Shown piece after piece: positions 25,838-34,634 of a DNA stretch of 64,000 nt. Below the pieces are notes generated by a model that searched no databases, had not been told where the DNA came from, and saw nothing but the letters and a program-made list of their open reading frames with translations. Origin of the DNA: Rhodocyclaceae bacterium (GTDB taxonomy: Bacteria; Pseudomonadota; Gammaproteobacteria; Burkholderiales; CAIKXV01); the NCBI GenBank assembly GCA_020248265.1, contig JADCHX010000022.1, positions 62,001-126,000 on the forward strand. Direction: 5' to 3'. The position numbers were made by a program, and so were the translations under genes. Within the stretch, counting starts at the first letter, position 1. Every line of letters starts with the position of its first letter.

Positions 25838-27493
25838 ATGCGTGGGCTGCCATCCACCATCGGGATGACCCTCGTTGCGTTGGCCGCGCTGCTGCTGGCA
25901 GGCCAGTCGCTGCGTACCCTCGAGTCCGCCCGGCGGGGACTCGAAGTCACCCGCAGCCACGTGGATGCCATCCCGGTCACGGTGTTCCGTCCGGCCGGCG
26001 GCCGGCCCGCTGACGACCGCGCCGTGGCACGGCCGGTAGTCGTCATCGCGCACGGCTTCGCCGGCTCGCAGCAACTGATGCAGGCCTTCGCGACGACCAC
26101 CGCGCGCAATGGAATGATCGCCGTCACCTTCGACTTTCCGGGCCATGGCAGGCATCCGCAGCCTCTGCCCGGCAGCCTGCAGGAGCATGACGCGCTGCTC
26201 GCGGCACTGCTCGGAGCGCTCGATCGTATCGTCGGCTTCGCCCGCACGCTGCCCGGCGCAGACGGGCGGGTCGCCCTGCTCGGGCATTCGATGGCGTCCG
26301 ACCTCGTGGTGCGGCAGGCACAGGCCGACCCGTCGATCGTCGCCACGGTGGGCGTTTCGCTGGTCTACGGCGGTGCGCGCATGGTCGCCCCACGCAACCT
26401 GCTGTCGGTCTACGGGTCGATCGAGCCGGCGATGGTGCAATCGTTCGGGCGCCGGCTGGTCGCCGGCCCGGACGCCACCGACGAGGACGCGCAAGGCGTG
26501 GTGCCGGGCCGGACCTACGGCCGCTTCGAGGACGGCAGCGCACGGCGCTTCATGCTGGCAAACGGCGCGGAGCATATCGGCGTGCTCTACCACGCGACCA
26601 GCCAGCGTGAGTCGCTCGAGTGGCTGCGCCAGGCCTTCGATGACCCCGGGCACACGGCGCCACCGTCAACGGACAGCAGGTTCATCGATGCCCGAGGCCC
26701 CGCGCTTGCCGGCCTGCTGGCAGGTGCCCTCCTGCTCGCATGGCCACTGTCGACGCTGCTCGGTCGGCGGGCGGCTGGCCACACGCGCAGCCAGCCTGCG
26801 CCGTGCGCACCGTCGGCGCAGGCGGCACCGGGCCTGCCGCTGCGCGCGCTCGCGCGGCGCGACTGGCTGTGGCTGACGGTCGGGCCCGCGCTCGCCACAC
26901 CACTGCTGCTGCGGCTGGTGCCCTCGCATTTCCTGCCGATCCTGCTCGGCGACTACCTGCTGCTGCATTTCGGCCTCTACGGCCTGCTCACCGCGGTCGG
27001 CGGTGCATGGCTCGTGCACAGCGGCCGGCTGGCGCCCCCAGCGGTCTGCGTGCCTTCTCCGGCCACGGCGGCGATCGCGCTCGCGATGATCGCCTGGGCG
27101 ACCCTGGCCGTCGGCATCCCGATAGACCGTTACGTGTTCAACCTCTGGCCCGCCGACGGGCGCGGCGCGCTGATCCTGGCGATGCTGGTCGGGACGCTCG
27201 TCTGGGCGCTGGCCGACGAAGGGCTGGCCCGGCATGCGCAGGCGCCGCGCTTCGCCTACCCGCTCACCAAGGCACTGTTCCTGGGGTCTCTGGTGCTGGC
27301 CGTGGCGCTCGACCTGTCGCGGCTGTTTTTCCTGGTGATCATCATCCCGGCGATCCTGCTCATGTTCATTGCCTACGGACTGCTCAGCCGATGGTGTTTC
27401 AGGGCTACCGGCCATCCTTGGGCCGGGGCGCTGGTGTCGGCACTGGCCTTCGCGTGGGGCATCGCCGTGACCTTCCCGGCAATCCAGCGCTGA
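25838..27493 (+). CDS. Alpha/beta hydrolase fused to a multi-pass membrane domain
   Basis: Two-part 551-residue protein. An N-terminal membrane anchor (about 8-24) leads into an alpha/beta hydrolase domain with AHGFAGS near 71 (oxyanion region), FDFPGHG near 99 and the nucleophile elbow GHSMAS with Ser151. From about residue 285 onward there are seven or eight hydrophobic segments forming a membrane domain. The hydrolase part is probably outside the cytoplasm if the first segment is an anchor with N-in topology. ATG 25838 is 16 bases after the SDR stop, so the two are probably co-transcribed. The substrate is unknown; esterase or lipase-like activity is inference. Confidence 0.82.
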   Translation: MRGLPSTIGMTLVALAALLLAGQSLRTLESARRGLEVTRSHVDAIPVTVFRPAGGRPADDRAVARPVVVIAHGFAGSQQLMQAFATTTARNGMIAVTFDFPGHGRHPQPLPGSLQEHDALLAALLGALDRIVGFARTLPGADGRVALLGHSMASDLVVRQAQADPSIVATVGVSLVYGGARMVAPRNLLSVYGSIEPAMVQSFGRRLVAGPDATDEDAQGVVPGRTYGRFEDGSARRFMLANGAEHIGVLYHATSQRESLEWLRQAFDDPGHTAPPSTDSRFIDARGPALAGLLAGALLLAWPLSTLLGRRAAGHTRSQPAPCAPSAQAAPGLPLRALARRDWLWLTVGPALATPLLLRLVPSHFLPILLGDYLLLHFGLYGLLTAVGGAWLVHSGRLAPPAVCVPSPATAAIALAMIAWATLAVGIPIDRYVFNLWPADGRGALILAMLVGTLVWALADEGLARHAQAPRFAYPLTKALFLGSLVLAVALDLSRLFFLVIIIPAILLMFIAYGLLSRWCFRATGHPWAGALVSALAFAWGIAVTFPAIQR

Positions 27494-27527
27494 GGCGGCC
27501 GGGACGGTGTATCGGCGGCGGCCGTCG

Positions 27528-29147
27528 TCAGAAGTGGCGCGCCGCCATCACCGGCGCGATCGAGGGATCGAACCTGAGTTCCAGCAGGGTCGATGCCTCG
27601 ACGCGGCCACCCGACCTGAGCAGGAAGTCGGCCAGTTCGGCTTCGGAGTCGCAGCGGGAAAATGCCAGCCCGTGGAGCTTCGCGAGGCCGCTGAAGTCGA
27701 GCACTGGCGGCTCGAGCGAAAACAGGTCGATCGGCCCGTCGGCGAGCCGCCCGGCGGCCTCGTTGAGCGTGGCGTAGCGCCGGTTCGACAGCACCACCAG
27801 CAGCAGCCTCGCCCCGCGATGGACGGCAGTCCACAACGCTTCGGAGGCGTACAGCGAGGAGCCGTCGCCGACCACCGCAAGCACCTGCCGCTCCGGGCGG
27901 ACGAGCGCACCGCCGACCGCAGCAGCCAGCGCCCAGCCGATACCGCCACTGCCGTTGATCAGGTACTCACCGGCGCGCGCGTCGATGAACTGACGCACAT
28001 CGGACGTTGACAGCCCGGATTCGTCGAACACGATCGCATCGCCGAACGCGCGCAGCAGTGCGACGATCGCACGGGTCGGATGGAAAACGGCCGCAGCAGC
28101 CTCGGGGAGCGCGACCTCGGGCAGCCAGCGGCGCCGGGTGGCACCCTCGCCCGCGACCGAGGCTGCCACCAGCGCCGTACCGATCGCCAGGAGTGAGGAA
28201 TCGAGATCGGCCAGCCGGGCCAGTTCGAATTCGCCGTCGGCCGCCAGCACCGCGGGATCGTGGCCCAGCCATGCCTTGGCCTGGCGCAGCGCGGGCTCGG
28301 CATACAGCGTCGTCCGGAAATTGCGAAAGCCCACGAACAGAAGGGCATCGTGCTCGCGCAGCCGTTCGCCGATCGCCCTGAAGCCTGGCGACAGGTATCC
28401 GGCATGGCTCGCAGATCGAGTATCGAGCGGCAGCACCGCCGTATAGGGGCCGCTGTACACCGGTGCACCGATGGACTCCGCGAGTTGCCGCAGGGCGCCC
28501 GACGCACCGGCCCAGTGGACATCCTCGCCGGCGATCAGTGCCGGGGAGCGTGCGCCCTGCAGGAACGCCGCGAAGGCTGCGGCGTCGCCCGCAGCGAGTC
28601 CGGCCAGCCGCGGTGGCTGCACCACCACCGGCTGGGCATCGATCTCGAGCTCCAGCAGGTCGGGCGCGCAGATCAGCGCCACCGGTCCGGTCGGCGGTGT
28701 CAGCGCCACACGGATCGCCTGTCGGACATGGAACGCGATGTCCCCGGGGGAAGCGAGCGTATACACCGCTTTCACCAGCGGCCGCACCATCTGCTCCAGC
28801 GGGCCATGCAGGATCGGCCCGGTATGCAGGAACCGGCTGTCCTGACTGCCGACCAGCACCAGCAACGGCGACTTCGCGATGCCAGCCGTGTAGAGGTTGC
28901 CCATGCCGTTGCCGAGGCCCGGAGCAACGTGCAGGTTCACCACGCCCAGTCCGCGCCGCAGCCGCGCCTGCGCATCGGCCATCGGCACCGCCGAGACCTC
29001 GGAAAGTGCGACGACGTAGGAAATCCCGTCCGGCCCGCGCCCCGCACAGGCCCGGACCAGCGGGATCTCGGTCGTACCGGGATTGCCGAAGATGTGCCGC
29101 ACACCGACGGCCTCCAGCGACTGCAGCAGGAACTCGGCGACCTTCAT
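27528..29147 (-). CDS. ThDP-dependent decarboxylase, benzoylformate decarboxylase-like
   Basis: ThDP enzyme (539 residues) most like benzoylformate decarboxylase/acetolactate-synthase relatives. It shows GNPGTTE near residue 21, catalytic Glu50 in SEVSAV, His73 in LHVAPGLGN (matching His70 of benzoylformate decarboxylase) and the VGDGSSLY ThDP/Mg motif near 424. It would turn a 2-oxoacid into an aldehyde plus CO2. The upstream-encoded aldehyde dehydrogenase (40 bases away on the same strand) is the natural next step. Residues shaping the aromatic pocket are not conserved enough to assert benzoylformate itself. Confidence 0.87.
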   Translation of the reverse strand: MKVAEFLLQSLEAVGVRHIFGNPGTTEIPLVRACAGRGPDGISYVVALSEVSAVPMADAQARLRRGLGVVNLHVAPGLGNGMGNLYTAGIAKSPLLVLVGSQDSRFLHTGPILHGPLEQMVRPLVKAVYTLASPGDIAFHVRQAIRVALTPPTGPVALICAPDLLELEIDAQPVVVQPPRLAGLAAGDAAAFAAFLQGARSPALIAGEDVHWAGASGALRQLAESIGAPVYSGPYTAVLPLDTRSASHAGYLSPGFRAIGERLREHDALLFVGFRNFRTTLYAEPALRQAKAWLGHDPAVLAADGEFELARLADLDSSLLAIGTALVAASVAGEGATRRRWLPEVALPEAAAAVFHPTRAIVALLRAFGDAIVFDESGLSTSDVRQFIDARAGEYLINGSGGIGWALAAAVGGALVRPERQVLAVVGDGSSLYASEALWTAVHRGARLLLVVLSNRRYATLNEAAGRLADGPIDLFSLEPPVLDFSGLAKLHGLAFSRCDSEAELADFLLRSGGRVEASTLLELRFDPSIAPVMAARHF

Positions 29148-29187
29148 TCGTATCGTGCTCCGATGGCGCGCACGGCGAACGATGCGC

Positions 29188-30687
29188 TCAGCGCATCACG
29201 AACGGGTTCGGCACTTCCGTCGCCGTGGAAATCCAGACGCTCTTGGTCTGCAGGTACTCGTGGATCATGTCCTGCCCGTTCTCGCGCCCCAGGCCGCTGC
29301 GCTTGTAGCCGCCGAACGGCGACAGGTAGGACACGGCCCGATAGGTGTTCACCCAGACGGTACCGGCGCGCAGCCGCTCGCTCATCGACAGCGCGCGGCG
29401 GATGTCCTGCGTCCACACGCCCGCAGCCAGCCCGAACCGCACGTCGTTGGCGATGCGCACCGCGTCGTCCTCGTCCTCGAACGGGATCACTGACAGGACG
29501 GGCCCGAACACTTCCTCCTGGGCGATGCGCATCTCGTTCTTCACGCCGACGAAGATGGTCGGCTCGACGAACCAGCCATCGCCGCATTCCGGCCGCACCG
29601 CCCTGCCGCCACCGAGCACCGGGACCGCCCCCTCGCCGCGGGCGATGTCGATGTACTCGAGGATCTTGCGGTACTGCGGCTGGTTGGTCACTGGCCCCAC
29701 CTGCGTACTGGAGCTCATCGGATCGCCCATGCGCGCGGTCTTCGCGAAGTCGACGAGCCGCTGCACGAACGCGTCGTGGATCGATCGCTGGACCAGCAGC
29801 CGGGAACCCGCGATGCAGGTCTGGCCAGTCGCGGCGAAGATGCCGGAGATCACGCCCTTCACCGCATTGTCGATCTGCGCGTCGTCGAACACGATGTTCG
29901 GCGACTTTCCGCCGAGTTCCATGCTCACGGGCTTCAGCCCCTTCGCGGCACCCTCGTAAATCAGCTGGCCAGTGCGGTCGGAGCCGGTGAAGGCGACCTT
30001 CGCCACCTTCGGGTGCCCGGACAGCGGGGCCCCGACATCCGGCCCGAAGCCGGTGACCACGTTTACCACCCCGGGCGGGAATCCCGCCTGCTCGACCAGC
30101 GCCATGAACTCGAGGATGGATGCCGAGGTGTATTCGGACGGCTTGATCACCACCGTGTTGCCGGCAGCCAGCGCCGGCGCCAGCTTCCAGGCCGTGAGCA
30201 GCAGCGGCGAATTCCACGGCACGATGGCCGCGACCACGCCGAGCGGCTCGTGACGGGTGAAGTTGAGCACGTCCGCCTTGTCGGTGGGGATCACTGCCCC
30301 TTCGATCTTGTCGGCGAGGCCGCCGTAGTAGCGGTACCAGTTCGCCATGTACGCGGTCTGGCCAGCCATTTCGGAGAGCAGCTTGCCATTGTCGCGCACC
30401 TCGATCGCGGCAAGCCGTTGCGCCTCGGGCCCGATCAGATCGGCGAGCTTGAGCAGCAGCGCACCGCGCTGGGACGCATTCAACCTGGACCAGGGCCCGC
30501 TGGTGAATGCCCGATGGGCAGCCTCGACCGCGAGGTCGACATCGCGTGCGTCGCCCTGCGCGATCATCGCCCAGGGCTTAGCGGTGAAAGGGTTGTGGCT
30601 CTCGAAATGGCGGCCACCGGACGGCGCCGCCGGACGGCCGTCGATGTAGTGCTGGTAGACCTTCAGTGTCTCGCCGCTGGTATCCAT
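29188..30687 (-). CDS. NAD(P)-dependent aldehyde dehydrogenase
   Basis: Aldehyde dehydrogenase superfamily member of standard length (499 residues). The catalytic Cys291 (GQTCIAGS), general base Glu257 (ELGGKS), Asn159 (PWNSP) and the NAD-binding FTGSDRTG near 233 are all present. It oxidises an aldehyde to the acid. It lies between the benzoylformate-decarboxylase-like gene (40 bases downstream) and the split ThDP decarboxylase genes (59 bases upstream), so either decarboxylase could supply its aldehyde. No regulator is adjacent. Confidence 0.92.
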   Translation of the reverse strand: MDTSGETLKVYQHYIDGRPAAPSGGRHFESHNPFTAKPWAMIAQGDARDVDLAVEAAHRAFTSGPWSRLNASQRGALLLKLADLIGPEAQRLAAIEVRDNGKLLSEMAGQTAYMANWYRYYGGLADKIEGAVIPTDKADVLNFTRHEPLGVVAAIVPWNSPLLLTAWKLAPALAAGNTVVIKPSEYTSASILEFMALVEQAGFPPGVVNVVTGFGPDVGAPLSGHPKVAKVAFTGSDRTGQLIYEGAAKGLKPVSMELGGKSPNIVFDDAQIDNAVKGVISGIFAATGQTCIAGSRLLVQRSIHDAFVQRLVDFAKTARMGDPMSSSTQVGPVTNQPQYRKILEYIDIARGEGAVPVLGGGRAVRPECGDGWFVEPTIFVGVKNEMRIAQEEVFGPVLSVIPFEDEDDAVRIANDVRFGLAAGVWTQDIRRALSMSERLRAGTVWVNTYRAVSYLSPFGGYKRSGLGRENGQDMIHEYLQTKSVWISTATEVPNPFVMR

Positions 30688-30746
30688 CGTCTGCCTTCCT
30701 CCACCCGGGTCTGGCGCAGCGGCCGCCGCGTCCGATGCCGCTCGCG

Positions 30747-31388
30747 CTACGGCTGCTTCGATGCCGGGATCATCACCGGGTGCGCGACCGCCGGCCCGAG
30801 CAGCGCGTCGCGGAACCGGCTGCGGATGTAGGGGCCGTCGCGCATCGGCAGCGTCATCGGCGGCTGGGCGGGGTCTACCTTCAGGTTCATGAACACCGGG
30901 CCGGGCCCGTAGATCGCCTCGAGCGCAGCCGGGAAGGCGTCCTGCACGGTCACGCAGCCGGCGACCGGGAAACCGGCGGCGCGGGCGATTCCGGCGAGGT
31001 CGACGCCACGCCCGGTGTGGGTGCCCTGCATGCCGGTCTCGACGTAATGTTCATTGTCCATCACCACGATCGACAGGTTGGCCGGCTTCTCGCACGCGAT
31101 CGTCGCGAGGCTGCCGAGCCCCATCAGCATCTCGCCGTCGCCAGTGATGCAGAGGACCCGCCGCTTCGGCTGCGCCAGCGCCAGGCCGCAGGCGACCATC
31201 GCCGCGCCACCCATGCCGGCCCAGTTGTAGAAGTTGAGCGGGTTGTCCCCGGCCGAGAACACGTCGTAGCAAGTCGTGCCCAGCCCGGTGATCACCAGCG
31301 CATCGGCGCGCCGCGCGAGGATCGCCTCGATCAGCGGCCGGCGCAGCATCGCCGCCGACGAATGGGAAGGAGGGTTCGCACTGGCCAT
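30747..31388 (-). CDS. ThDP-dependent decarboxylase, ComE-like beta (pyrophosphate-binding) subunit
   Basis: Protein of 213 residues corresponding to the C-terminal ThDP-binding domain of sulfopyruvate/phosphonopyruvate decarboxylases (ComE type). The ThDP/Mg motif GDGEMLMGLG starts near residue 83 and ends at the Asn of MDNEHY, followed by ETGMQGTHT as in ComE. It follows the alpha-subunit gene by 33 bases and AGGAA lies ahead of its ATG. Together the two would make one active site at their interface. The substrate is an unassigned 2-oxoacid with a polar group; the aldehyde dehydrogenase downstream probably takes the product. Confidence 0.87.
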   Translation of the reverse strand: MASANPPSHSSAAMLRRPLIEAILARRADALVITGLGTTCYDVFSAGDNPLNFYNWAGMGGAAMVACGLALAQPKRRVLCITGDGEMLMGLGSLATIACEKPANLSIVVMDNEHYVETGMQGTHTGRGVDLAGIARAAGFPVAGCVTVQDAFPAALEAIYGPGPVFMNLKVDPAQPPMTLPMRDGPYIRSRFRDALLGPAVAHPVMIPASKQP

Positions 31389-31421
31389 GGAAGGAATCGT
31401 TCCTGCAGATGTCGGGGGCTG

Positions 31422-31946
31422 CTACTTGTTCCAGTTCTTTGCGCCGATGGCCCGCTGACCGATCAGCACGGCGACCGCGCGGCCGGTGTTGAAGGCCATC
31501 GTCGCGGCCGCACCGACGGTCGGCGCGATCTCCGCCGGCTGGTCGACCGGGTAGACCAGCGTGCCGACGCTCTCGAGCGCCGCGCGGGTACCCTGCCCCA
31601 TCGGCAGCTGCCACGGATTGAATTCGGCCCACTCGCCGCGCATCGTCACCAGCATCAGCAGTGGCACCCGCAGCTCGATCGGCGCCGCGAGCATGTTGAT
31701 CGTATTGCCGACCCCGGAGGACTGCATCAGCAGCACGTGGCGAACGCCACCGAGCCACGCGCCCAGCCCCATCGCGACGCCTTCCTCCTCGGTCGTCAGA
31801 GAAACCGTCCGCATCGCAGGGTTGGCCCGGCAGCGCTGGATCAGCCGGCTGTGGCCGGCATCCGGCACGTAGGACACCTGGCGGATACCGGCGGCTTCGA
31901 GCTCCGCGTACACATCGTCCGGCCAGCCGGAGGTCACTTCTGCCAC
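31422..31946 (-). CDS. ThDP-dependent decarboxylase, ComD-like alpha (pyrimidine-binding) subunit
   Basis: N-terminal ThDP domain subunit (174 residues) of the split decarboxylase: catalytic Glu in TTEEEGVA, then LLMQSSGVGN as in ComD. A GTG start at 31946 with GGAAAG upstream gives the expected ComD length. The open frame continues to 32090, but the extra 48 residues are low-complexity and unlike the family. Gene order alpha then beta is the usual one for sulfopyruvate decarboxylase. The gene diverges from the acyl-CoA dehydrogenase at 32183. Confidence 0.83.
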   Translation of the reverse strand: MAEVTSGWPDDVYAELEAAGIRQVSYVPDAGHSRLIQRCRANPAMRTVSLTTEEEGVAMGLGAWLGGVRHVLLMQSSGVGNTINMLAAPIELRVPLLMLVTMRGEWAEFNPWQLPMGQGTRAALESVGTLVYPVDQPAEIAPTVGAAATMAFNTGRAVAVLIGQRAIGAKNWNK

Positions 31947-32097
31947 GTTTTCTTTCCAGTATCTGGGCGTCTGCCGGGGGCGTGCCGCGCGGCTTGTGCG
32001 CGGGACTCGCGGGACGCAGGTTGACGGAGTGCTGGCGACGACGGACGTCGAACGCGGACGATCATAGGATTCGCTGTCCCCGGTGGTCAAGCATGCC

Positions 32098-32103
32098 TAT
32101 AAT
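32098..32103 (+). promoter_or_regulatory. Consensus -10 box upstream of acyl-CoA dehydrogenase
   Basis: A perfect TATAAT lies 79 bases before the start at 32183 in the divergent gap, and stands out in this GC-rich DNA. The -35 region at 17-18 bp spacing (around 32074-32080) matches TTGACA poorly, so an activator may be needed. Confidence 0.45.
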
Positions 32104-32182
32104 CCGGCGCGCCCTGGATGCCGCCCGCCGACGACGCGCAGACGATCCTCGGCGACACTGCCCGGACCGGAGCCGACCGCCG

Positions 32183-33349
32183 ATGAATGCCCCTCACTCG
32201 ACCGACACCCACCAACCCCTGCGCCAGGCCGTACGTGACCTGTGCGGTGCCTTCGACGGCGAATACTGGCGCCGGATCGACGAAGAGCGCGGTTACCCGG
32301 AAGCATTCATCAAGGCACTCGAGGAGGCTGGCTGGCTCGGGGCGCTGATCCCGGAGGAGTACGGCGGATCGGGCGTGACCCTGACCGAGGCATCGATCAT
32401 CCTCGAGGAGATCAACCACGCGGGCGGCAACTCCGGCTACGTGCATGCGCAGATGTACACGATGGGTACGGTGCTGCGCCACGGATCTGAAGAGCAGAAG
32501 CGCAAGTACCTGCCCGGCATCGCGTCCGGCAAGCTGCGCCTGCAGTCGTTCGGCGTCACCGAGCCCTCGACCGGCACCGACACGACCAACCTGAAGACGA
32601 CCGCGGTGCGCAAGGGCGACCGCTACATCGTCAACGGCCAGAAGGTCTGGATCTCGCGGGTGCTCTACTCCGACCTGATGCTGCTGCTTGCGCGCACCAC
32701 GCCGAAAGACCAGGTCAAGCGCAAGTCCGAAGGGCTGTCGGTGTTCATCGTCGACCTCAAGCAGTCGATCGGCAACGGGCTGACGGTCAAGCCGATCCGC
32801 AACATGATGAACCACCAGACGAACGAACTGTTCTTCGACAACCTCGAAGTGCCGGCCGAGAACCTGATCGGCGAGGAAGGACGCGGCTTCAAGTACATCC
32901 TCGACGGCATGAACGCCGAGCGCCTGCTGATCGCCGCCGAGTGCATCGGCGACGGCCACTGGTTCATCGAGAAGGCGACCCAGTACTCGAAGGACCGCGT
33001 CGTGTTCGACCGCCCGATCGGCCAGAACCAGGGCATCCAGTTCCCGATCGCGCGGGCGCACGTGAACGTCGAGGCCGCCGACCTGATGCGCTTCAAGGGC
33101 TGCCGGATGTTCGACGAAGGGCTGCCCTGCGGTGCCGAGGCGAACATGGCCAAGCTGCTCGCCGCCGACGCATCCTGGGAAGCGGCCAACGTCTGCGTCC
33201 AGACGCACGGCGGCTTCGGCTTCGCCGCCGAGTACGATGTCGAACGCAAGTTCCGCGAGACGAAGCTCTACCAGGTTGCGCCGATCTCCACCAACCTGAT
33301 CCTCTCCTACATCGGCGAGCATGTCCTCGGCATGCCACGTTCGTTCTGA
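32183..33349 (+). CDS. Acyl-CoA dehydrogenase with catalytic Glu at the isovaleryl/long-chain-type position
   Basis: FAD-dependent acyl-CoA dehydrogenase (388 residues) with FGVTEPSTGTD near residue 123 and the usual three-domain order. The C-terminal EGT-E motif is absent (VAPISTN instead), but Glu246 in MNAERLL occupies the position used as catalytic base by isovaleryl- and long-chain acyl-CoA dehydrogenases. It is therefore probably active, with altered substrate preference. ATG 32183 was chosen because residues before it are low-complexity. It precedes a CaiB-type CoA transferase by 13 bases, so acid activation by CoA transfer followed by dehydrogenation is likely. Confidence 0.9.
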   Translation: MNAPHSTDTHQPLRQAVRDLCGAFDGEYWRRIDEERGYPEAFIKALEEAGWLGALIPEEYGGSGVTLTEASIILEEINHAGGNSGYVHAQMYTMGTVLRHGSEEQKRKYLPGIASGKLRLQSFGVTEPSTGTDTTNLKTTAVRKGDRYIVNGQKVWISRVLYSDLMLLLARTTPKDQVKRKSEGLSVFIVDLKQSIGNGLTVKPIRNMMNHQTNELFFDNLEVPAENLIGEEGRGFKYILDGMNAERLLIAAECIGDGHWFIEKATQYSKDRVVFDRPIGQNQGIQFPIARAHVNVEAADLMRFKGCRMFDEGLPCGAEANMAKLLAADASWEAANVCVQTHGGFGFAAEYDVERKFRETKLYQVAPISTNLILSYIGEHVLGMPRSF

Positions 33350-33362
33350 CCGGCGGGCCGCG

Positions 33363-34559
33363 ATGAACACTTCCGTGCAACGCCGGCCACTCGCAGGCAT
33401 CACCGTCGTGTCGGTCGAGCAGGCCGTCGCAGCGCCGTTCGCCGCGCGCCAGCTCGGTGACCTGGGCGCACGCGTGATCAAGGTCGAACGGCCCGACGGC
33501 GGCGATTTCGCACGCGGCTACGACAAGGCGGTCGACGGACAGTCGGCCTATTTCGTCTGGCTCAACCGCAACAAGGAATCGCTGTCGCTCGACCTCAAGC
33601 AGGAGGCCGCACGCGAGGCGCTGCACCGGCTGGTGGAGCGGGCCGACGTGTTCATCCAGAACCTGGCACCGGGCGCGGTCGAACGGCTGGGCTTCGGTGC
33701 GGCAGCGCTGCGCGCGAAACATCCCCGGCTGATCACCTGCGATATCTCGGGATACGGCGCAACCGGCCCGTATGCCGACAAGAAGGCCTACGACCTGCTG
33801 ATCCAGAGCGAATCCGGCGTGCTCTCGGTCACCGGCACCGCCGACACCCCGTGCAAGGTCGGCGTGTCGATCGCCGACATCGCCACCGGCATGCATGCCT
33901 ATTCGGCGATCCTCGCAGCGCTCTATCGGCGCGAGCGCGACGGCTGCGGTGCGCACATCGAAGTGCCGATGTTCGACTGCCTGGTCGAGTGGAACAGCCA
34001 CCCGGTGTACTACACCCACTACTCCGGCAATGCACCGCGGCGCAGCGGGCCCGACCACGCGACGATCGTTCCGTACGGCAAGTTCGACTGCGCCGACGGC
34101 CGCAGCGTGATGCTCGGCCTGCAGAACGAGCGCGAGTGGGCCGTGTTCTGCGACAAGGTGCTCGATCGCCCGGAACTTGCACGCGACGACCGCTACGACA
34201 GCAACACCAGACGCACCGAGCGGCGTACCGAGATGATGGCGATCTTCCAGTCCGTGTTCTCGCAGATCACCGCGGCGGAACTGGTCGCCCGGCTCGACGC
34301 GGCGGGTATCGCCAACGGACGCCTGAACACCCCCGCCGATGTGTGGGACCACCCGCAGCTGACGGCGCGCGAGCGCTGGCGCGAGGTCGAGCATCCCGGC
34401 GGCACCATGCGCGCCGTCCTGCCGCCGGCCTCGTTCGACGATTTCGAGGCGGCGATGGCGCCGGTGCCGACGCTGGCCGAGCATACCGACCGGATCCTTT
34501 CCGAACTCGGCTACAGCGCGGAATCCATCCGTTCGCTGCACGCGTCCTGCGCTGCCTGA
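33363..34559 (+). CDS. CaiB/BaiF family (class III) CoA transferase
   Basis: Class III CoA transferase (398 residues), moving CoA between carboxylates through aspartyl-anhydride intermediates. The N-terminal Rossmann-type segment DLGARVIKVERP is followed by NRNKESLSLDLK near 68 and the catalytic Asp (about 172) in SIADIATGM. It lies 13 bases after the acyl-CoA dehydrogenase and is followed after 75 bases by an MmgE/PrpD gene. Donor and acceptor acids are unknown; a succinyl-CoA donor is common but not shown. Confidence 0.92.
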   Translation: MNTSVQRRPLAGITVVSVEQAVAAPFAARQLGDLGARVIKVERPDGGDFARGYDKAVDGQSAYFVWLNRNKESLSLDLKQEAAREALHRLVERADVFIQNLAPGAVERLGFGAAALRAKHPRLITCDISGYGATGPYADKKAYDLLIQSESGVLSVTGTADTPCKVGVSIADIATGMHAYSAILAALYRRERDGCGAHIEVPMFDCLVEWNSHPVYYTHYSGNAPRRSGPDHATIVPYGKFDCADGRSVMLGLQNEREWAVFCDKVLDRPELARDDRYDSNTRRTERRTEMMAIFQSVFSQITAAELVARLDAAGIANGRLNTPADVWDHPQLTARERWREVEHPGGTMRAVLPPASFDDFEAAMAPVPTLAEHTDRILSELGYSAESIRSLHASCAA

Positions 34560-34634
34560 GCGCGGCATCGGCCGGACTATCCCCGGATGCATCGGATCGC
34601 ATACCGGGCCGGCACACTGGAGGAGCAACCGAAG

